Positions 18,981-27,994 of a DNA stretch of 63,606 bases are shown in pieces. The DNA is from Deltaproteobacteria bacterium (lineage in GTDB: Bacteria > Desulfobacterota > Desulfomonilia > Desulfomonilales > Desulfomonilaceae), in the NCBI GenBank assembly GCA_016875095.1, contig VGSG01000014.1, positions 1-63,606 of the forward strand. Direction: 5' to 3'. Made by a program: the position numbers and the translations under genes. How positions within the stretch are numbered: position 1 is the stretch's first letter; each line of letters starts with the position of its first letter. The notes beneath the pieces were generated by a model. The model worked only from the letters and a program-made list of their open reading frames with translations. It had not been told where the DNA came from and did not search any database.

Positions 18981-19377
18981 GGATATATGGCCCTCACAGC
19001 CGCAATGGCTCTCGATCCGCTATCGCTCGCTGCAAAGCTTCGGATATTTTCGCGGGGGCGACCTTTTAATGCCCCAGGATTTCTTGTGCTCGCGCTGGAG
19101 GTTAACTCGCTCTTGCCAGTCCGGTCAATGGCATTGCCGCAATCGGCCTTTACTCGAATGATCAGCGAAGCTACTAAATACCTGGATAGCCACTTACGCG
19201 GGAATAACGGGTAAGGTTCTCGAATGGTTGGGTGCTTCTCGGAGAGGTGACGTGTACCGCAATCATGACTGAGTACGGGTAATTCAATTATGCAAGCCTG
19301 GATAAGACGCGGCGCTTCCGCATCTCGGGAGGCAAGCGCATCGCACTCTCGGTCTCTATGCCCTCACAACAGGTTCT
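18981..19377. other. Intergenic region with a fragment of a dispersed repeat
   Basis: No gene is supported. The stretch around 19182-19212 (CCTGGATAGCCACTTACGCG followed by GGAATAACGGG) resembles the common dispersed intergenic repeat in which CTGGAT...CGCGGGAATGACGG frames a hairpin. The only other open frames are shadows of neighbouring genes. Confidence 0.35.
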
Positions 19378-20028
19378 TCAATGGCCGCTTCTGCGCTCCC
19401 TCATGCCTCGGACGTTCTCTTCCAGGGCTACGCTGCGGATCCGCTCCACGATTTCGTGCAGGCCGGTGCGGATGTCAGATTCCGGAAGAGCAATTACAAT
19501 CCAGCCCTGCTTACGAAGTAGCTTGGCCTTCTCGTCTTCCGGGGTTCTCGTATCCTCGACGTCGCCGCAATTGCATTCTATGGCGATCTTATGGTGTCCA
19601 CCCCCGTAGGCCCGCGGCCAGAAAAGCGCAAAATCCACCGCGCCGACTTCCGCTCCCGACTCCTCGTCTACCAATGGATACTGTGGAATTAATCGACAGG
19701 ATTGGCCTGCCTCTTGCCCGAACACTTTTGCGTGAGCCCACCACTCGAGCCAAACCAGCCCGATGGGCTGTGTCAGATCCTGCGCGAGTGATTTTCTTGA
19801 CACATGAAGAGGCCGCGCGCATGCATTGGCCCCGGGGCCCGGAAGCTTGCCCAGGTTTGGATCCATATTTTGCCAGGTTATCTGGGCCCCTGGGAGTTTC
19901 ATGAATTCGAGCAAAAGCAATCTTTCAGCGGGAGAGCTGCACAAAGCGAGATAACGACGCGCCTGTTGTTCAAAGCTTTCCATGAAATCCCGCAGATGAT
20001 CTTCCACCATCTGTTCGTGCATGACCAC
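19378..20028 (-). CDS. DUF559/Vsr-like endonuclease-fold protein
   Basis: 216 residues. SSPAERLLLLEFM near residue 31 is typical of the helix opening DUF559-type proteins. GAVDFALFWP (D132) and KIAIECN (E151) give the nuclease beta-strands, and KLLRKQGWIVIALPESDI the final strand. The third catalytic position is Asn in E-C-N, as in the ECD form of many family members, so activity cannot be judged. The family is related to very-short-patch and restriction nucleases. No methylase or helicase adjoins it, so a role in repair or as an orphan nuclease is open. Confidence 0.65.
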   Translation of the reverse strand: MVMHEQMVEDHLRDFMESFEQQARRYLALCSSPAERLLLLEFMKLPGAQITWQNMDPNLGKLPGPGANACARPLHVSRKSLAQDLTQPIGLVWLEWWAHAKVFGQEAGQSCRLIPQYPLVDEESGAEVGAVDFALFWPRAYGGGHHKIAIECNCGDVEDTRTPEDEKAKLLRKQGWIVIALPESDIRTGLHEIVERIRSVALEENVRGMRERRSGH

Positions 20029-20237
20029 CTCCGCTAAATCCCGTCTATATGAACACCCTAAGTCCCTTACCCCGCCCGTGATCCGCCCTGGACTTCACCC
20101 ACACGGTAATCCATGGAAGCGCGGCGGAAAGGGGGCCGCGTTTTCTGTCTGGGCCTCCCTCGGAGAGACTGGGTGACTCGGCTGAAACGCGCCGGTCACC
20201 CCATCATCGACCTCAAGAACGCGTCCTTCCGTGCGCG

Positions 20238-21854
20238 TCAGGGAACTGCTTTCTTCATCACGGTCGGAACGTCACCCAGGATGCTGTTGATCTCTTCCAT
20301 GTCAGACTCCATCACGTAAGGAATGCCCGAAATGGAGGCCGCTTCCCTGGTAAGCGAAACCAAATCGTTCCGATCGATGTATTGCACCGCGAACTTGCGA
20401 GCGCCGGCCATGAGCTGCTGCAAGCCTTGTTTGAGTCGGCTGACGTATGAGTAGATGCCTATCGCTCCGGGCGGAATTTCGCGAAATCGGTTTCCAAATC
20501 GCTCCTTGAGCTCCGCGCCCACCGCGAACGTGGCTATCAACTCGCCCTCCAGACCTTTGGACACCTCGCTCTCTACGCCTTCTTTCCCCACGCTTTCACG
20601 AACCTTATTTCCCTGAGTCTTTCCGACCATGGCCGCGGCCATGAGAGCGCGCCCAAGACAGATCGCCTTCACATAAGGAGCGCCCAGAGCAATGGCCTTG
20701 AAGAGATGATCCTCCAGGGATAATCCGCCAGCTATTGCCAGCGGCGGGACATATGCTCCCTGGAGCCGAAGACGCTCGCACATCTCGTACGCAAGGCATT
20801 CAAGGTATACGGTGGGGATCCCCCACTCATTCATCATTCGCCATGGACTCATTCCGGTTCCGCCGCCGGCGCCGTCGATGGTGAGCAAGTCGATCTTCGC
20901 ATTCGAGGAAAATTTGATGGCGCGGGCCAGATCCGCGGGCCTGTATGCGCCCGTCTTGAGGGTAACGTACTTCGCTCCGAGTTTCCGGAGATGCTCGACA
21001 GACTGATAGAAGCCTTGCTCATCAACCATGCCTAATCGTGAGTGGCGCTCAAACTCTTTGATCCCACCGGCTTTGAACGCCGCCTGCGCAGAATCCGTCG
21101 TCGGATCGGGAAGCACCAGGTAGCCGCGTTCCTTGAGCTGCATTGCGCGCTCAATGCTCCCCAACTTGACTTCACCGCCGATGTCTTTCGCGCCTTGACC
21201 CCACTTGAGTTCGAAGATTTCCACTCCGAGCTTTTGAATCACGTATTCCGGGACGCCCAGATAGGTGTCTTCCACATTCGCCTGAACCACGATGCCGCCT
21301 GTGCCGTCGAACCACTTCTTAAAGGTGTTCACGCGACGCTCCATCTCCGGAGATCGCACGACCCGACCGTTCTTGAATTCCGCGTCCCGGTCCATGCCGC
21401 AGATGTTCTCGCCCGCGATAACCAAGATCCCGGATATTGCGGCGCCGACAGCCATCTCTTCCCAGTTCGACCGCGCGATAAAGGTGGAACCCACCGCGCC
21501 GGTAAAAACGGGAAACGAGAGCTTTATGCTTTTGTCCGAGCCCAGCTCGGTGGTAGTGTCTACCAGAGGGAACAGGGCTTTGTCCGAGTCCGCGGGCACG
21601 CCGACTGCGCCCACGCACGTGCCCTGAATGTTGAAATGAGAGTAGTCGACAGGGTAGTCCTTGTCCGCGCCGGCCGTTATCTTTCCATAGGGTTGGGGAT
21701 AAATGACCTCACGGCCCTTTATCGCGGACTGCCCGATTTCGCACGGCCCGGGGCACCCATCGAGACAGGTGACGCACATGCCTGAAATCGGAGCGGGTTC
21801 CACGCGGTTCTTGGTCCTCGTGGCGGAACTACGATTGGGTTTGCTGAACGACAT
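20238..21854 (-). CDS. Glutamate-synthase-like FMN protein with N-terminal Cys cluster
   Basis: 538 residues, ATG behind a strong AGGAGG. The body is the GltS FMN-binding barrel (KIDLLTIDGAGGGTGMSPWR for FMN binding; AIAGGLSLEDHLFKAIALGA). There is no glutaminase domain and no cysteine triad of the large bacterial GltB. The N-terminus carries GMCVTCLDGCPGPCEIG (C27, C30, C34, C38), able to bind an Fe-S cluster. Such short GltB-like proteins occur in anaerobes and archaea; their reaction is often assigned as glutamate synthase without proof. It diverges from the FrhB-like gene at 22367, which could supply electrons (inference). Confidence 0.85.
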   Translation of the reverse strand: MSFSKPNRSSATRTKNRVEPAPISGMCVTCLDGCPGPCEIGQSAIKGREVIYPQPYGKITAGADKDYPVDYSHFNIQGTCVGAVGVPADSDKALFPLVDTTTELGSDKSIKLSFPVFTGAVGSTFIARSNWEEMAVGAAISGILVIAGENICGMDRDAEFKNGRVVRSPEMERRVNTFKKWFDGTGGIVVQANVEDTYLGVPEYVIQKLGVEIFELKWGQGAKDIGGEVKLGSIERAMQLKERGYLVLPDPTTDSAQAAFKAGGIKEFERHSRLGMVDEQGFYQSVEHLRKLGAKYVTLKTGAYRPADLARAIKFSSNAKIDLLTIDGAGGGTGMSPWRMMNEWGIPTVYLECLAYEMCERLRLQGAYVPPLAIAGGLSLEDHLFKAIALGAPYVKAICLGRALMAAAMVGKTQGNKVRESVGKEGVESEVSKGLEGELIATFAVGAELKERFGNRFREIPPGAIGIYSYVSRLKQGLQQLMAGARKFAVQYIDRNDLVSLTREAASISGIPYVMESDMEEINSILGDVPTVMKKAVP

Positions 21855-22366
21855 GGGAAAATCCTCCTTGGATGGATCGATTGGCGCGCTCCCGGTAGTC
21901 TCGGACCTGGGCGGGCTACGCGCGGTCAGCCACGTTGCTTAGTTCTAATCACCGCAACGAATAACTATATAGTACTGCTAATAGCCGTATCAAGCTCTTT
22001 CTCATCCCTTTCGGTCTCTGTGCGAAAGTCGAAGAGCGCGCCTTGTCCTACAGGCTACGCAGCCGGCCCACTTCAAAGACAGCCCCGCGCCAAGAGCTTC
22101 ACTCAAATCACAAATACGTTCGTTAGGATAGATGGGCTCTCATAACCTTGCTCGTTCCCATTGATTTCTCGTGTGGTTTCCGTCACAGTAGCGCATCTGG
22201 AGAAAGTGACCATGCCGAAAGGGGAATGGCGGTCTTTTCCCAGGCGGAATCTACAGGGTCGGCATGAGAACGGGATCCGAAGCGGACTGCGGGCCCTGTT
22301 CCGGGCCCGGTCTTACTGCGTGGCGATAGATTTCGGAACAGGATGTGAATCGCGCGAGGGGTGACT
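21855..22366. other. Divergent intergenic region
   Basis: 512 bases between the FMN protein (minus) and the FrhB-like gene (plus). An A/T-rich patch at 21955-21995 (GAATAACTATATAGTACTGC) could hold the minus-strand promoter, but I cannot fix a -35/-10 pair. No small gene is supported. Confidence 0.35.
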
Positions 22367-23407
22367 ATGACCATGGTTCTTGGCTTGAGTGAGCTCGCAT
22401 CACGTGTGCTGGACGAAGGGCTCTGCGCGGCGTGTGGCTCATGCGTGGGCAGGTGTCCGTATCTCGCAAAATTTCGCGGCAAGACGGTGCGGCTGGATAG
22501 TTGTACGGTCGAGCAGGGGAGATGCCACGCGTATTGCCCCATGACTTTTTTTGACGAGGATGCCGTCAGTCGCCGCATCTTTGGCGAGCCTCACGATCGG
22601 AACGGCCTCGGCGCGTTCTTGGAGGTGAAGGCTTCACGATCGGCTCTCCCTGAAGTTCTGAGCAAGGGACAAGGGGGGGGAACGGTCACCACTCTCTTAC
22701 TAGCCGCGCTACGGCAAGGCGCCATTGATTCCGCCGTGCTCACCGCGTCCGCGGGAGAGGATGGCCTTCCTCACGGCGTCGTGGCTGTCAACGAGGAGCA
22801 GATCCAACAGTGCTCGGGGTCGAAGTTCGTGGGCGCGCATTCGCTGGAAGGGCTCCGCGCCGCGCTCGACCGTGGATTCAAAAAGATAGGCGTCGTAGGA
22901 TTGCCCTGTCAGGTGAGGTCGGCCCGGAAGATGGCGATGTACGACCTTAAGGAGGAAGGGATTCAGGATAGGATCACGCTGGTGGTGGGACTGTTCTGCA
23001 ACTGGGCGTTCGATTGTCGCGAGTTCTTGGCCGCGCTGCGCAATCGCACGCAAGGAAGAACGATTCGCAGGTTTGACATACCTCCGCCGCCCGCGAATGT
23101 CCTTGAGATCGAAACCGACCAGGGCGTAGAAACAGTAAGTCTGGACGAATTGAGGCCGATTATCCAACGCTCGTGCGGTTCGTGTTCCGACATGGTAAGT
23201 GAATTCGCGGACCTCTCTCTCGGCATGTTTGAGGGGCGCCCCAAATGGAACACCTTGATCGTCAGGACAGCCGCGGGGCGTAACCTGGTGGAAGTCGCCG
23301 AGAAGACCGCCATGATCGAGACCGAGCCGTTTCCTGCGGAGAATTTGGAACATCTGAGGTCGGCCTGCCTCAGGAAGAAGAGCCGGATCGTGGAGGTCAG
23401 CGGTTAA
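22367..23407 (+). CDS. Coenzyme F420 hydrogenase/dehydrogenase beta-subunit (FrhB)-like flavoprotein
   Basis: About 346 residues. ATG 22367 is preferred over GTG 22361 because GAGGGG ends six bases upstream. The N-terminus has one 4Fe-4S motif, CAACGSCVGRCP. The FrhB domain shows GQGGGTVTTLLLAALRQG, SKFVGAHSLEGLRAALDRG, GLPCQVRSARKM and FCNWAF. CGSCSDMVSEFADLSLGMF completes the C-terminal pattern. The family passes electrons between Fe-S centres and a flavin-type carrier (F420, FAD or NAD(P)H). In an organism without evident F420 use it is likely a ferredoxin-linked FAD oxidoreductase. The FAD oxidase gene follows 20-80 bases downstream. Confidence 0.85.
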   Translation: MTMVLGLSELASRVLDEGLCAACGSCVGRCPYLAKFRGKTVRLDSCTVEQGRCHAYCPMTFFDEDAVSRRIFGEPHDRNGLGAFLEVKASRSALPEVLSKGQGGGTVTTLLLAALRQGAIDSAVLTASAGEDGLPHGVVAVNEEQIQQCSGSKFVGAHSLEGLRAALDRGFKKIGVVGLPCQVRSARKMAMYDLKEEGIQDRITLVVGLFCNWAFDCREFLAALRNRTQGRTIRRFDIPPPPANVLEIETDQGVETVSLDELRPIIQRSCGSCSDMVSEFADLSLGMFEGRPKWNTLIVRTAAGRNLVEVAEKTAMIETEPFPAENLEHLRSACLRKKSRIVEVSG

Positions 23408-23486
23408 CTCGGGGGAGTTCTTCCTCATGATGTGGCTCGGTTCGGGAGCCGCGGCAAGTTCAACCGACGAATATAGGGACAACGGC

Positions 23487-24857
23487 ATGGACCCGGCAAT
23501 CAAACGGGAGCTGGAGAAGATCGTGGGAAAGAACCGGCTCACGGACTCCCCGGAAGCCCTGGTGGCGTACTCCTACGATGCGTACACGGAAGAGCATTTG
23601 CCGGAAGCGGTGCTCTTTCCGGTTACGACCGAAGAGGTGTCCGCGATCATGAAGGTGGCTCATCGCCAGAAGATCCCTGTGACGCCCCGTGGAGCGGGAA
23701 CGAATTTGGCCGGTGAGACGATTCCGGTCCGAGGTGGGATCGTCCTGTGCATGACCACCATGGATAAGATCGTCTCAGTGGATCCGGGCAACCTGATCGC
23801 CATTGTGCAGCCCGGGGTCATCAACCTCGACCTGCAAAAAGAAGCGGAAAAACTGGGTATGATGTATCCTCCTGACCCAGCCTCCTGGGCTGTGGCCACC
23901 ATCGGCGGGAATGTAGCGACCAACGCGGGGGGACCGCGCACCCTCAAGTACGGGGTAACGAAAGATTACCTACTGGGCCTCACCGTGGTGCTCGCCAATG
24001 GTGACGTGCTTCATACGGGAAGCCGAACCCTGAAGAACTCGAGCGGGTACAACTTTACCGCGCTCTTCTGCGGTTCCGAGGGGACCCTGGGGATAATCAC
24101 CGAGATCATTGTGCGTCTGATTCCCAAACCGCGTGCGAGCCGGACTCTCCGAGTGGACTTCAATCGGCTGGAGGACTGTTCGGACGCGGTTTCGGCCGTT
24201 ATGGCCTCGGGCATTATTCCAGCGGCCCTGGAACTCATGAATCAGTTCGCGGTCCAGGCTGTGGAGACCCACTTTGGGCTGGGCCTGCCCACGGACATAG
24301 AGGGATTGCTGCTCATCCAGGTCGATGGTCACGATGCGACGCTCGATGCGGAAGTGAAGCAAATCGACGAGATCGTCCGCTCCAAGAAGGCCCGTAACAT
24401 TGTGGTAGCGAACAACGCGGCGGAAGCGGAAAGACTGTGGACCATTCGACGAGCCGCCGGCCCGGCGCTCGTGCGGATGAGGCCCAACAAAGTGACCGAA
24501 GACGTGACCGTGCCCGTGGCTAGTCTCACCGCCATGATAAAGAAAGTTGTTGAGGCGTGTGAACGGTATCGCCTGCCGGTCGGGGTCCTGGCGCACGCGG
24601 GAGACGGTAACCTGCATCCATGCGTCATGTTCGACAAACGGGACCCGGACGAACATGCCCGTGTGGAAGCCGCGTTCGATGATATGGTCAAGGAAGCGCT
24701 CGCGCTGGGCGGGACACTCTCCGGCGAGCACGGCATCGGTTTGTCCAAGTCACGCTTCATGCCCTTGGAATTCGACGCGGTGGCCATGAAGCTCATGAAG
24801 GGAGTCAAAGATTACTTCGATCCGCTCGGGATCCTCAATCCGGGGAAGTTCGTGTAG
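23487..24857 (+). CDS. FAD-binding oxidase of the GlcD / D-lactate dehydrogenase type
   Basis: 456 residues from ATG 23487 (MDPAIKRELEKIVGKNRLTD); the longer frame from 23427 adds an atypical leader. The PCMH-type FAD domain shows VTPRGAGTNLAGETIPVRGG, YPPDPASWAVATIGGNVATNAGG and LFCGSEGTLGIIT. The C-terminal FAD-oxidase cap shows LAHAGDGNLHPCVM, GTLSGEHGIG and DPLGILNPGKF. These enzymes oxidise 2-hydroxy acids such as lactate or glycolate. It follows the FrhB-like gene on the same strand and may feed it electrons. No GlcF/LutA Fe-S subunit adjoins it. Confidence 0.92.
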   Translation: MDPAIKRELEKIVGKNRLTDSPEALVAYSYDAYTEEHLPEAVLFPVTTEEVSAIMKVAHRQKIPVTPRGAGTNLAGETIPVRGGIVLCMTTMDKIVSVDPGNLIAIVQPGVINLDLQKEAEKLGMMYPPDPASWAVATIGGNVATNAGGPRTLKYGVTKDYLLGLTVVLANGDVLHTGSRTLKNSSGYNFTALFCGSEGTLGIITEIIVRLIPKPRASRTLRVDFNRLEDCSDAVSAVMASGIIPAALELMNQFAVQAVETHFGLGLPTDIEGLLLIQVDGHDATLDAEVKQIDEIVRSKKARNIVVANNAAEAERLWTIRRAAGPALVRMRPNKVTEDVTVPVASLTAMIKKVVEACERYRLPVGVLAHAGDGNLHPCVMFDKRDPDEHARVEAAFDDMVKEALALGGTLSGEHGIGLSKSRFMPLEFDAVAMKLMKGVKDYFDPLGILNPGKFV

Positions 24858-24875
24858 CGCCGATCGGTGAGCGCT

Positions 24876-25019
24876 TTAGCAAGCCGCTGCGTCCGAGGAA
24901 GCGGTCACGGACGCCTCTATTCCTTTGAAAGAAGCCACCACGTCGCCGCCCGCCTGATGCAGGGTCTTCAATAAGCTCACATCGCCGGTTCGCGCGGGGT
25001 GTATGATCCGCGCATACAT
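24876..25019 (-). CDS. Possible 47-aa small protein or gene remnant
   Basis: Minus-strand frame from ATG 25019 to TAA 24876, coding MYARIIHPARTGDVSLLKTL and a Ser/Ala-rich end. The composition is protein-like and reads for 15 further codons upstream without a start. There is no good ribosome site before the ATG. Could be the tail of a lost gene. Confidence 0.22.
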   Translation of the reverse strand: MYARIIHPARTGDVSLLKTLHQAGGDVVASFKGIEASVTASSDAAAC

Positions 25020-25212
25020 GGACTGCTTCTTTGCGAAGAAAGTCTCCTGGATCGACTTATACCGTCAAGGCCGGCCGGCGTGAATCTCCCATGAGCAGGA
25101 ACGCCTTTCCACCGGTAATCAACTGGGTCCCGGGCGTCTTCGACCACATGCACGTGAAGTATTGTGTGAGCACTGTCGCGGGCGGCGCCTGCAACTAAGG
25201 GCGCAGCAACGC

Positions 25213-25241
25213 TTGTGTTCAGGGCGGTCGTGTGGTAGTAT
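25213..25241 (+). promoter_or_regulatory. Possible promoter for the PAS-LuxR gene
   Basis: TTGTGT (25213-25218), 17-bp spacer, TAGTAT (25236-25241). The leader to the gene would be about 215 bases. The rest of 24858-25461 holds no supported gene apart from the small frame at 24876-25019. Confidence 0.3.
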
Positions 25242-25461
25242 ACTTGCCGTTCAGTGCGTGCTCTCCCCAAATCACACGTAGGAGGGGCAACCCGATCGAG
25301 GCGCAGACCGAAGTGTAACGCGCGGCGCGCGTCTGTGGAGGCCGGGCAAGCATTGATCGCGTTGATGCGGACATGAAGCATTCATTGGACGTGGAGCGAT
25401 CTTCCGACTTGCGGCGCGTATGTGACCACGTGCGTGGCCTCGTCAATGATCTTAATTCAAC

Positions 25462-26412
25462 ATGGATAGGGGTGGAAACGTGGTAAAAAGAGGCATGGCA
25501 AACGAGCTGGATGAACAGATCTATCGGAAGCTTTTCGACAATCAGGCCACTGGGATGTGCGTATTCGATATCCGAGGCAAATTCACGCTGGCCAACGCCA
25601 AGTTCAAGGAACTCCTCGGTTACCCACGGAACCGCTCGCTGCCCGGCGCTGCTTGGAAGAGCCTGATACCGGATAAGTGGAAAGCTCGCAAACCCCTCGC
25701 GTGGAAGCGGGTTCGCGCAGGGGAATCGTTCACAGGTCATGCAGTCGTCATGCCGGGGAAAAAGGGGAAAAGCGTAACCCTTCTCGTAAACGGGACAGTG
25801 CTGGACAAAGGCGTGGCCGGTAATCCGCTCGTGATGCTGACCGTCACGGACGTCACCGAACGGAAAAAGGAGGAAACGCAGCGTGGCGCCGCCTCGGAAA
25901 AGCTGAACGCGCAATTGAAGCTCCTGCAAAAGAAGTTAGCTCTGGGAAAGAAAGAAGTGGAAGCCGCGAGAGCAGAATCCGCTCGAAGCGCTAGGAGCGT
26001 CCGAAGGCTGAATGACGCAATGAAGGCGCTCCTAACCCAGCTTCAGGAAGAGAAGAAGGATCTGGAGGATAGGATCCTCAACAACTTCAGGCTTACGGTA
26101 GAGCCCATTATCGAGCACCTCAGAGCCTCCAACCTTCCCGATGTTCAGCGACACCTCTTGGAAACCCTGGACTTCGGCCTCAGGAACATAACCTCATACT
26201 TCGGGATCAACATTTCGCGTTACGGATCTAACCTGAGCCCCCGTGAAGTGCATATTTGCCAAATGATTAGAGAAGGGAAGGGTTCGCGAGCAATAGCCGA
26301 GGCCATGGGATTAGCTTACCAGACGGTGATCGTGCATCGGAAGAACATTCGGAGGAAGCTGGGTCTGAAGAGGCAGAAGAAAAACCTGGCCACGTATCTT
26401 CGACAAATGTGA
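25462..26412 (+). CDS. PAS-domain LuxR-type transcriptional regulator
   Basis: 316 residues from ATG 25462; GTG 25480 has the better ribosome site (AGGGGTGG) and may be the true start. A PAS domain (about 20-135, ending LTVTDVTERKKEE) senses the signal. A long coiled coil (about 140-200, rich in Lys, Glu and Arg) follows, then a LuxR/GerE helix-turn-helix (LSPREVHICQMIREGKGSRA; QTVIVHRKNIRRKLGLK). No receiver aspartate or membrane segment, so it is a one-component cytoplasmic regulator. Its targets are unknown; the qmo operon starts 320 bases downstream on the same strand. Confidence 0.88.
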   Translation: MDRGGNVVKRGMANELDEQIYRKLFDNQATGMCVFDIRGKFTLANAKFKELLGYPRNRSLPGAAWKSLIPDKWKARKPLAWKRVRAGESFTGHAVVMPGKKGKSVTLLVNGTVLDKGVAGNPLVMLTVTDVTERKKEETQRGAASEKLNAQLKLLQKKLALGKKEVEAARAESARSARSVRRLNDAMKALLTQLQEEKKDLEDRILNNFRLTVEPIIEHLRASNLPDVQRHLLETLDFGLRNITSYFGINISRYGSNLSPREVHICQMIREGKGSRAIAEAMGLAYQTVIVHRKNIRRKLGLKRQKKNLATYLRQM

Positions 26413-26731
26413 CTCGCGCGCCGGTTTGGGATTGGCGGAGCCTTCTCCTTCGTTCGATAAGGAGTGGCGCCGGGAGCGGTGTTGACAAAGCCGGATGTGT
26501 GAGAGAAAATCAATTCCTGTTCCGCCTGTCAAGCCATCGCAAGACATCATTAAGAAGTTTACGCCTTTCCGCGGTCGTTGGCCCGGTCTAGGGCCCGGTT
26601 TGGAGACCTCGCAGCAAGGCCGTCATCCATATGGTGTGTTGGCGGCGATGCCCAAACCGAACAGAACAGGCGCTTTCTTGCGAATCTTGACCTTGGCTTG
26701 ACTGAGACCAGATAGCAAAGGGAGGTAGTCC
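26413..26731. other. Intergenic region upstream of qmoA
   Basis: 319 bases without a supported gene. GGCCCGGTCTAGGGCCCGG near 26580-26598 can form a G/C hairpin and may terminate the PAS-LuxR transcript. A TTGACC at about 26687 lacks a convincing -10. A clear GGGAGG precedes qmoA. Confidence 0.35.
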
Positions 26732-27988
26732 ATGAGTGACGCACAACGCAAAGTCCTCGTGGTCGGAGGTGGCATCAGTGGAATGACCACTGCCATCGAG
26801 GCTACCGAGGCAGGCGCAGAGGTCGTCATAGTTGAACGCAATCCGTACCTGGGCGGCCGAGTGGTCCAGCTCAATCAATATTTCCCTAAACTGTGTCCTC
26901 CTGCGTGCGGTCTTGAGATCAATTTTCGGCGTATCAAACAGTCGGCCGGTGTCACGGCGTATACGCTTGCGCAAGTGACGTCCATCGCCGGCGCCGCGGG
27001 CGGCTACGACGTCACGATCACCGTGCAGCCCCGATACGTGAACGACAATTGCACGGGATGCGGGAAGTGTGCGGAAGTCTGCGAGACGGAGATTCCCGAC
27101 CCGCTCAATTTCGGGATGAACACGGTGAAAGCCGCGTATTTGCCACATCCTATGGCTTATCCGTTCAAGTACGTGCTGGACCCTTCCATCATCGGAACCG
27201 ACGAGGCCAAAAAATGCAAGGAAGCCTGCCCGTACAACGCCATTGACCTGGAGATGCAACCGACAACCGTTTCTCTTCAGGTTGGAGCGGTGGTCTGGGC
27301 CACAGGCTGGGACCCATACGACGCGACGAAAGTGGACTATTTGGGATTCGGCTCCCTTCCGGACGTGATTACCAGCGTGATGTTCGAGCGGCTCGCGGCG
27401 CCGACCGGACCCACCGGTGGGAAGATCCTAAGGCCCTCGGACGGGAAAGAGGTCCGGAGCGTGGCTTTTGTCCAATGCGCCGGTTCACGGGACGAAAACC
27501 ATCTGCCGTACTGCTCCGGCGTCTGTTGCCTCGCTTCTTTGAAGCAGGCTTCGTACATTCGAGAGCGGAATCCGGACTCAAAGGCGTTCATTTTCTACAT
27601 AGATGTGCGCGCGATGGGCAAGTACGAAGACTTCTATACGAAGATAGAGCAAGACGAAAACGTCACACTGACTAAGAGCAAGATCGCTCGGGTTTCGAAG
27701 GACCCGGAGACCGGGAGCCCGCTGGTTGAGGGCGAAGACATCTCGCAAGGCGCCAAAGTCAAGCAGACAGTAGACCTGGTGGTATTGGCCGTGGGTATGG
27801 CGCCCGGGACCGCCTCGGTCAAGCCGGACCTGGAGATGGGTTACGACGATTTCGGCTTTGTCACGTCGCCCGGCGACTCGGGTATTGTTCCTGCCGGCTG
27901 TGTGAAGGCGCCCATGGAAGTGGCCGCTTCGATTCAGGATGCCACCGGCGCAGCCCTCAAAGCCATTCATCGCACGCTGGGGAGGTAG
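26732..27988 (+). CDS. qmoA: QmoA-like HdrA-family flavoprotein
   Basis: 418 residues, ATG behind GGGAGG. An FAD motif VVGGGISGMTTA at 10-21, the HdrA-type LCPPACGLEINFRR cysteine region, a ferredoxin motif CTGCGKCAEVCE, a second CKEACP, and the later redox segment FVQCAGSRDENHLPYCSGVCC are all present. Length and layout match QmoA of sulfate reducers (about 410 residues), a subunit of the quinone-interacting oxidoreductase that exchanges electrons with APS reductase. It is followed after six bases by qmoB and then an HdrD-like gene rather than membrane-bound QmoC. aprAB is not in the window. Confidence 0.9.
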   Translation: MSDAQRKVLVVGGGISGMTTAIEATEAGAEVVIVERNPYLGGRVVQLNQYFPKLCPPACGLEINFRRIKQSAGVTAYTLAQVTSIAGAAGGYDVTITVQPRYVNDNCTGCGKCAEVCETEIPDPLNFGMNTVKAAYLPHPMAYPFKYVLDPSIIGTDEAKKCKEACPYNAIDLEMQPTTVSLQVGAVVWATGWDPYDATKVDYLGFGSLPDVITSVMFERLAAPTGPTGGKILRPSDGKEVRSVAFVQCAGSRDENHLPYCSGVCCLASLKQASYIRERNPDSKAFIFYIDVRAMGKYEDFYTKIEQDENVTLTKSKIARVSKDPETGSPLVEGEDISQGAKVKQTVDLVVLAVGMAPGTASVKPDLEMGYDDFGFVTSPGDSGIVPAGCVKAPMEVAASIQDATGAALKAIHRTLGR

Positions 27989-27994
27989 GTTGAG

